A stretch of 49,099 nucleotides of DNA, taken from contig CALUPN010000005.1 of NCBI GenBank assembly GCA_944322625.1, positions 1 through 49,099 on the forward strand, written 5' to 3'. The notes under the pieces were generated by a model, which was not told the DNA's origin, did not search any database, and worked only from the letters and a program-made list of their open reading frames with translations. The position numbers and the translations under genes were made by a program. Below, in pieces: positions 41,874 to 49,099 of this stretch. Origin of the DNA: Candidatus Gastranaerophilales bacterium (GTDB lineage Bacteria; Cyanobacteriota; Vampirovibrionia; Gastranaerophilales; Gastranaerophilaceae). Position 1 is the stretch's first letter; each line of letters begins with the position of its first letter.

Positions 41874-43697
41874 ATGACAGCAACACCGAATTCATTTTTC
41901 TGGAATACAAATTTAGGTACTATGCCTTGGCAAATGCCGTTTTCTTCACCATGGGGTTTTTCCGGAACATCAACAGAAAAAACTTCAGACAGTAGACCTG
42001 AAACATATGAAGAGTATCAAAAACGGCTGGCTAAAGAACGTGAACTCGCAGCGGCAGAGATAAAAATAAGGACTGCAAAACGTGAACTTTCGGAACAATA
42101 TGAAAAAAGTATTACAGAAATTGATAAATCCAAAGAACAAGTTAACAAAAGTAAAAATCCTGATGGTTCAGCTACGGTTGTAGTACCCAGGAAAAAGAAA
42201 GAATCTTTCTGGAATAAGGCAGGCAGATGGCTTTGTAATGCCGGAACAGCACTGAAAAATATAGGTAAAAGTTTTATCGGAATAGACGAAAACGGTAAAT
42301 TTAACCTGGGTAAATGCCTTAAAAATGTTGCAATAACAGCAGCCGCGATTGGCGCTACATTAATCCCGGGAGTCGGGCCTGTTATCGGCTATGGCATGCT
42401 GGCCGCAGGAGTCATCGGTGGCGGCATAGGAGTTGCCAAAGGTGTCTCTAAGCTTAATAATGCAAAAACTGACGCAGAAAAAGACAAGGCTCAACAGGAA
42501 ATATGTACAAATGCATTCGTCGGTATAACATCCGCTTTAGGCTTACGCGGAATGGGAAAAGCTTTTAGAACGGGAGCTGCAACATCTGCACAAGCAAGCT
42601 CTGCTGCTTCAAGAACAAGCATGGCCGGAAAAGCAATAGAATCAAGTTCTAACTTCGTCCGTGATATAACAGTAAATGCAACGCGAGCCACTTCTAATGC
42701 AGCAAGACAGGATATTGCACTTGTTAATGCTAATGGTTTTGCAAATACATATAAATCAAAAGCTGCTGAAGCCTGGAAGAGTGTCACCAGTTGGAAACAA
42801 AAATATGACACTAAATATAGCGAACTTAAAAAATCCGTAGATACAAGATTAAGCAAAGTTAATGAGGACATATCAAAACTGAATGAACTTGCAGAAAGGG
42901 GCCCATTAACAAGCTCGGATCAACAGCGTCTTGCTTTATTAAAAGAAGAACGACATATTTTAACGCAAAATCAAAAAGAATTGAATACATTCTTTGGAAA
43001 AAGAACTAAGGAAAAAAATTCGTATGATAAACTTCTGTCCAAAAATTCAGGAGTTTCGGCAAGAGAAAGGATTGTAAACAGAAACGCATCTGAACATCCA
43101 AACAGAATCCAAAAAATAGATATTCCGGATGAACAATTGGCAGCATTTTATAAACGTATTAATGCCGAACAAAAACAATACTCGCAATCTCTTAAAGAAC
43201 TTGTTAAGTTAAAAGAAAATGTAATGCGAACGCTTGCAAAACATCCTGATGACAACGCAATTGAACTTTCAAAATATATCAGGGATATAAATGTTCAAAG
43301 AAACTGGTATAAAGCATCACAATGGGGGAAAAATGATTATCAGCTTGCCATTGGCGGTCATAATCCACGCAACTACGGAGAATACATGGGAATTGCACTG
43401 ACTGCACCTGCTTCCAATGTACCGAAAGCGCTGGGTGGTTGGGTTGATCCGATGTATTCAGGACCTATGTTACTTTCACAGGATTTTACTCCGGAACAAG
43501 TAGAACAACTATTACAAGAATTGGAAGCACAGGAAAAAGAACTTGAAGCAGCCCTAGCGACCGTAAAAGAATTAAAAAATGAAGAAGAATTAAATGCTTA
43601 CAAAGCTCAATTAGAAATGGCAGCACAAGCTCAAAAAGAAGCACAAGAACAGACTCAGGAACAGGCGGAACAGGAACAAACAAAAGAAAAAGAATAA
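41874..43697 (+). CDS. glycine-zipper / coiled-coil protein, unknown function
   Basis: 607 residues, unrecognised. The first 40 are Trp/Pro/Phe-rich (NSFFWNTNLGTMPWQMPFSS). A charged helix spans about 45-95. About 145-190 form a hydrophobic glycine-zipper segment (AAAIGATLIPGVGPVIGYG, then MLAAGVIGGGIGVAKG). A long helical region and a Glu/Gln-rich coiled-coil tail ending EQTKEKE follow. There is no Sec signal. A zipper with flanking coiled coils occurs in pore-forming and phage tape-measure-like proteins and in some effector translocators; none is identified here. Shares its upstream module with 26329 and 27428. Confidence 0.78.
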   Translation: MTATPNSFFWNTNLGTMPWQMPFSSPWGFSGTSTEKTSDSRPETYEEYQKRLAKERELAAAEIKIRTAKRELSEQYEKSITEIDKSKEQVNKSKNPDGSATVVVPRKKKESFWNKAGRWLCNAGTALKNIGKSFIGIDENGKFNLGKCLKNVAITAAAIGATLIPGVGPVIGYGMLAAGVIGGGIGVAKGVSKLNNAKTDAEKDKAQQEICTNAFVGITSALGLRGMGKAFRTGAATSAQASSAASRTSMAGKAIESSSNFVRDITVNATRATSNAARQDIALVNANGFANTYKSKAAEAWKSVTSWKQKYDTKYSELKKSVDTRLSKVNEDISKLNELAERGPLTSSDQQRLALLKEERHILTQNQKELNTFFGKRTKEKNSYDKLLSKNSGVSARERIVNRNASEHPNRIQKIDIPDEQLAAFYKRINAEQKQYSQSLKELVKLKENVMRTLAKHPDDNAIELSKYIRDINVQRNWYKASQWGKNDYQLAIGGHNPRNYGEYMGIALTAPASNVPKALGGWVDPMYSGPMLLSQDFTPEQVEQLLQELEAQEKELEAALATVKELKNEEELNAYKAQLEMAAQAQKEAQEQTQEQAEQEQTKEKE

Positions 43698-43706
43698 AAG
43701 ATAAAT

Positions 43707-43744
43707 AAAAGACCGGTACTAAAACCTACATGCCGGTCTTTTTT
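43707..43744. terminator. bidirectional terminator shared by convergent genes
   Basis: AAAAGACCGG pairs with CCGGTCTTTT across a loop of about 16 nt, with T runs on each strand. The stop codon of the minus-strand U32 gene (43726-43728) sits in the loop and its last four sense codons form one arm. Confidence 0.8.
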
Positions 43745-45495
43745 ATGTCTTTTGATAAAACAATCATTTCACAATTTTTACAATCAAATTTCAGCGGATA
43801 TTCCGAACCGGTAGAATCTGTAAGAATTAATCGTTCAGAAGACTTACATAAACCGAGCGCATACTTTATACAATGTTTTGTACGCATAAGTTCATATTGA
43901 TGTTTAGGTTTTGAAACTTCCGGCGCCATTTCCCTTACAGCAGCTCCGCAGTTTCCGTAAAAAGCTTTTGCTTCTTTATTAGAGATATTAGCACGATAAT
44001 CAATTTCTTTTTGAAAATACGGAACATAATGCATTTGTTTTTGTATTTGTCTTTTATATGCGTGCAGTCTCTCCTGCATTAGCGCTTCAAAAACATTACG
44101 TCTGAAAGCATTTACAGCACTTATAGGAATAAAAGGAAGCTCCCCGGTAATTTTCATATCTACAATATAAAAATCACCACTCCCTGTTTTAGAAAACTGC
44201 TTGATAAAAGTTTCCTTTATTTTATCCGGATTATTAGCTTTCTCTCCGGCAGGTAAAAGGGCTGCATAGCATATCCCGTTTTCATCTTCAAGCCTGATTT
44301 GTCCGTTAATTATTTCAACTTTTACTCCTATCTGACGCTTTACGGAGCGCAATAGCTCTCTTTCAAACTCTATATCGGAATTTCTATATATTTCAACTCC
44401 GACTTTTATATCAATAACTTTGTTAGGATAAACCTTATTGCCTTCTGCTTTATTTACCAAAAACCCCTTATCCTCATACATTAAACCATCCTGCGGATGC
44501 AATATTTTATTTGTATCTATTACAATGTATTTTTTTTGAACTTCTTTTACTTTGCCGATAAATTCACCTCTTGATTTTGGAGATACAAAATTAAAGCACT
44601 CTTTTCCGCCCTCCAAAAAACAATCCGTAAACCCTCTGTTAAAACTCTTTTCCGGATTAGGGACAAACGGATAAACAGACTTTCCGGAAGAAGTTTTACG
44701 AGAGAATTTATCAAGCTCTTCCCTATAATATGCCGTTATATTTTTTACATAATTAATATCTTTCAAACGACCTTCTATCTTAAATGACAAAATTCCGTTA
44801 TCGCTCATTTCTTTAAGATGCTTTGAGGCATTAAAGTCTTTCAAACATAATGCATAAATCTCATTTGCAATAATTTTCCCTTCTTCTGTTTTTACCGTAT
44901 ATTTTTTTCTGCAAGGCTGAGCACATTCACCCCTGTTTGCCGAACGTCCGCCAATATAGTTACTTAAATAACACTGCCCACTGTACGATACACACAATGC
45001 ACCGTGCACAAAAGCTTCCAACTCTAAATTTGGATTTAAATCATGAATTTCTTTTATTTCTTCCAGAGAAAGTTCCCGAGCAAGAACCACTCTTGAAACC
45101 CCTATTCTGTTCCAGAAACTTACTTTATCAATATTTCTGTTATCACATTGTGTACTCATATGAACCGGCACAGACAGATTTGCATCAATTATCTTTTTTA
45201 ATAATCCTGCATCCTGAATAATTACTGCATCACACCCTATTTTATCCAGTTCTTCAACCAGCACAAAAGCTTCTTCAAGTTCACTGTCTGTCAGAATTGT
45301 ATTTACTGTTACAAAAACTTTAACCCAAAACTTGTGAGCATAATTTACAACTTCTTTTATGTCTTCCAGACTGTTTGAGGCATTTTTTCTTGCACCGAAA
45401 GCAAAAGCCCCAAGGTAAACAGCATCAGCACCGCAATCTATTGCTGCAATAGCGGTTTCTTTATCTTTTGCGGGTGCAAGAAGCTCTGTAAACAC
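43726..45495 (-). CDS. U32 family peptidase / RlhA-like rRNA hydroxylation protein
   Basis: 589 residues. The U32 barrel starts with LLAPAKDKETAIAAIDCGAD and carries the signature EAFVHGALCVSYSGQCYLSN, then the four-cysteine segment with CAQPCR that may hold an iron-sulfur cluster. A C-terminal DUF3656-like half includes more Cys (CGAAVRE, CKNCEMI). Once called collagenases, the family is now linked to prephenate-dependent hydroxylation of tRNA (TrhP) or 23S rRNA (RlhA); length and C-terminal extension favour the RlhA type. GTG start at 45495 with AAAGGA upstream. Confidence 0.92.
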   Translation of the reverse strand: MFTELLAPAKDKETAIAAIDCGADAVYLGAFAFGARKNASNSLEDIKEVVNYAHKFWVKVFVTVNTILTDSELEEAFVLVEELDKIGCDAVIIQDAGLLKKIIDANLSVPVHMSTQCDNRNIDKVSFWNRIGVSRVVLARELSLEEIKEIHDLNPNLELEAFVHGALCVSYSGQCYLSNYIGGRSANRGECAQPCRKKYTVKTEEGKIIANEIYALCLKDFNASKHLKEMSDNGILSFKIEGRLKDINYVKNITAYYREELDKFSRKTSSGKSVYPFVPNPEKSFNRGFTDCFLEGGKECFNFVSPKSRGEFIGKVKEVQKKYIVIDTNKILHPQDGLMYEDKGFLVNKAEGNKVYPNKVIDIKVGVEIYRNSDIEFERELLRSVKRQIGVKVEIINGQIRLEDENGICYAALLPAGEKANNPDKIKETFIKQFSKTGSGDFYIVDMKITGELPFIPISAVNAFRRNVFEALMQERLHAYKRQIQKQMHYVPYFQKEIDYRANISNKEAKAFYGNCGAAVREMAPEVSKPKHQYELMRTKHCIKYALGLCKSSERLILTDSTGSEYPLKFDCKNCEMIVLSKDIKKTGM

Positions 45496-45542
45496 GTTTT
45501 TAGGTCCTTTCGTTCACATTTGTGAATATTTTTACTTTATAA

Positions 45543-45854
45543 TTATCCTACTGCTAATGCTTTTTTCGCTTCAAGATATGCTTCAATTCCCTTTGTAAGC
45601 TGATCCGGACAGCTTGTCGGCCTGCTTCCGCAAGGAAGTCCGCTTAGCTTCGGAATGATATCATTAATATTCATGCCGCGGATTAAGATACCTATTCCTT
45701 TAAGGTTTCCGTTGCAGCCGCCGAAGAATTCGACATCTTCTATAATATCGTTTTTTATTCTCATCTGCATTAATTTACAGCAGACACCGGATGGTTTATA
45801 TTGAACTAAATCAGCTCCTCCGTCAACCTGTTTTATTTGTATATCCTCATTCAT
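45543..45854 (-). CDS. TIGR03905 family TSCPD domain protein
   Basis: 103 residues from ATG 45854, chosen because AAGGAGG is spaced eight bases upstream; an earlier ATG at 45905 lacks a site. The family pattern is clear: YKPSGVCCKLMQMRI, VEFFGGCNGNLKGIGILI and LPCGSRPTSCPDQLTKGI. The conserved Cys residues suggest metal binding, as in the related C-terminal domain of class II ribonucleotide reductases. Stand-alone function is unknown. It lies 47 bp upstream of the U32 gene and is co-directional with it. Confidence 0.93.
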   Translation of the reverse strand: MNEDIQIKQVDGGADLVQYKPSGVCCKLMQMRIKNDIIEDVEFFGGCNGNLKGIGILIRGMNINDIIPKLSGLPCGSRPTSCPDQLTKGIEAYLEAKKALAVG

Positions 45855-45933
45855 CTTCCAATCCTCCTTATATGAAATTATATCACCTGTAATCTCCATT
45901 TTCAAATCATCTCCTTTATTGTATCATTGACTT

Positions 45934-48366
<2,433 letters not shown>

Positions 48367-48370
48367 TTAG

Positions 48371-48652
48371 TTAGTTAATTTTAGGAACTCTGAAAAATCC
48401 GTTTTCCTCATCCGGAGCATTTTTCATCAATTCCTCTTTTGTCTGTTCGTAATAAACTTCATCTTCCCGCATAACGTTTACAAAATCAATAGCATGTGCC
48501 ATCGGTTCAACATTTGATGTATCTACTTCATTCATAGCATCAACATGTTTTAAGACATCGCCAAGCTGTTTTGTAAACTTCTCTTTTTCTTCTTCTGTTA
48601 ATTCCAAACGAGCCAATTTTGCCACGTGTTCTACATCTTTTATTGTAATCAT
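48371..48652 (-). CDS. gatC: aspartyl/glutamyl-tRNA amidotransferase subunit GatC
   Basis: Small subunit of GatCAB, which converts Glu-tRNA(Gln) and Asp-tRNA(Asn) to Gln-tRNA and Asn-tRNA. 93 residues: VEHVAKLARLELTEEEKEKF, VDTSNVEPMAHAID, and NGFFRVPKI at the end. GatA and GatB are not in the window. GGAG lies a few bases before the ATG. Confidence 0.96.
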   Translation of the reverse strand: MITIKDVEHVAKLARLELTEEEKEKFTKQLGDVLKHVDAMNEVDTSNVEPMAHAIDFVNVMREDEVYYEQTKEELMKNAPDEENGFFRVPKIN

Positions 48653-48771
48653 AACATTTCTACTCCAATATTAAAAATAGTATCATAAAAAAAAATCTTC
48701 GTAAATATATTTTACAAAAGTTGATATCAAACTTCACACAATCTGTAGTATATAATAAAGTTCAGACGGCA

Positions 48772-48885
48772 TCCGACCTTAAAATTATTTCCGGGCTTAC
48801 ATATCCATCTCTTACAAACGTTCCGCCATCCGAAGTCTTGTATTTGCTTCCTCCGAGATAAGAACACCGTACGCTTGGGCGCTGC
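48772..48885 (-). pseudogene. possible 3' remnant of a protein-coding gene
   Basis: The minus-strand frame ending at TGA 48772-48774 reads protein-like sequence without a start codon: CSYLGGSKYKTSDGGTF, VRDGYVSPEIILRSDAV. Upstream the frame closes at a TAA after about ten non-descript codons. The Gly/Thr/Tyr pattern suggests a beta-rich C-terminus, but I cannot name a family. It may be a decayed gene end or a coincidence. Confidence 0.3.
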
Positions 48886-48940
48886 CCCTCCCATTAACCC
48901 CTTGTTTATTTTATATTATCGGATTTTCCCTTGCGGGATA

Positions 48941-49033
48941 GCACCCATCCCAACCTTCCCTCAAGGGAAGGAGTATGGTACGTTTAGCGTGTGCAAAGCT
49001 CCCTCCCTTTTGAGGGAGGGCTGGGGTGGGTGC
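48941..49033. repeat. cruciform-forming palindromic repeat element
   Basis: The outer arms GCACCCATCCCAACC and GGGCTGGGGTGGGTGC pair almost perfectly. Inside are two hairpins, CCTTCCCT/AGGGAAGG (48954-48971) and CCCTCCCT/AGGGAGGG (49001-49020). G/C content is far above the surroundings. Typical of REP or MITE-like intergenic repeats. The remaining non-genic sequence of 48653-49043 shows only the possible gene remnant. Confidence 0.7.
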
Positions 49034-49043
49034 TTTTGCTTAT

Positions 49044-49099
49044 TTACCCGGCTTTTTCCAACTTCTCAACACGCTTTAGCAGTTCATTAATTGTATTTT
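49044..49099 (-). CDS. 3' end of a gene running off the window
   Basis: Minus-strand open frame reaching the window edge and ending at TAA 49044-49046. The visible C-terminus NTINELLKRVEKLEKAG is a charged coiled-coil-like helix. It is too short to identify. Confidence 0.45.
   Translation of the reverse strand, partial: NTINELLKRVEKLEKAG

Noticed and set aside
48875..49090. 71-codon plus-strand open frame at the window end
   Set aside because: It runs straight through the palindromic repeat, so its sequence is explained by the repeat.

Overview
The window (about 49 kb, AT-rich, short intergenic gaps, Shine-Dalgarno and sigma70-type promoters) looks like chromosome from a host-associated non-photosynthetic cyanobacterial relative, most likely Gastranaerophilales/Vampirovibrionia ('gut Melainabacteria'). 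This is inferred from the style of the proteins: a DUF1822-like cyanobacterial domain, several proteins carrying a short N-terminal [SA]-F-[KQ]-x motif in place of a signal peptide, and many lineage-specific coiled-coil proteins. No tRNA, rRNA, CRISPR array, prophage or IS transposase was recognised.

Layout. 1-1.6 kb: a small unknown gene, a 110-bp tandem repeat, an unknown gene and rnpA. 1.6-8.6 kb: an unknown gene, then a three-gene minus-strand operon (DUF1822-like/TonB-like membrane protein, sigma-region-4-like acidic protein, zinc-ribbon STAND-type ATPase/TPR protein) that reads like an undescribed signalling system. 8.7-13 kb: lytic transglycosylase, large membrane protein, zinc-ribbon protein, spmAB. 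13-23.3 kb: plus-strand run with a 2276-aa coiled-coil giant, glcD-like oxidase, cutA, a zincin-like protein and a TPR protein. 23.3-25.8 kb: nadB-nadC. 26.3-28.3 kb: two coiled-coil genes that share an upstream module with a third gene at 41.9 kb. 28.4-33.4 kb: minus strand, rpsO with a structured leader, pheA, TPR protein, TIGR02757 protein, tadA, and a 5'-nucleotidase-like phosphoesterase. 33.5-36.7 kb: a larB-larC1-nikM/cbiM-larE cluster for the nickel-pincer nucleotide cofactor, in which larB carries an in-frame amber codon and LarC lacks its second domain. 36.7-49.1 kb: EamA exporter, secreted unknown, GH13 enzyme, era, coiled-coil/glycine-zipper protein, U32 protease, TSCPD protein, an internally duplicated unknown, pyrG, gatC, then a gene remnant, a palindromic repeat and the 3' end of another gene.

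How the parts may connect. NadB/NadC make nicotinate mononucleotide, which leads to the NaAD that LarB uses, so NAD synthesis and the Lar cluster could be metabolically linked. Three coiled-coil genes (26329, 27428, 41874) look co-regulated from a common upstream module. A 14-nt 3'-end element downstream of the genes at 10 and 27428 is complementary to the predicted 5' ends of the 26329 and 27428 transcripts. Most housekeeping calls are firm. The roles of the accessory proteins are inference.
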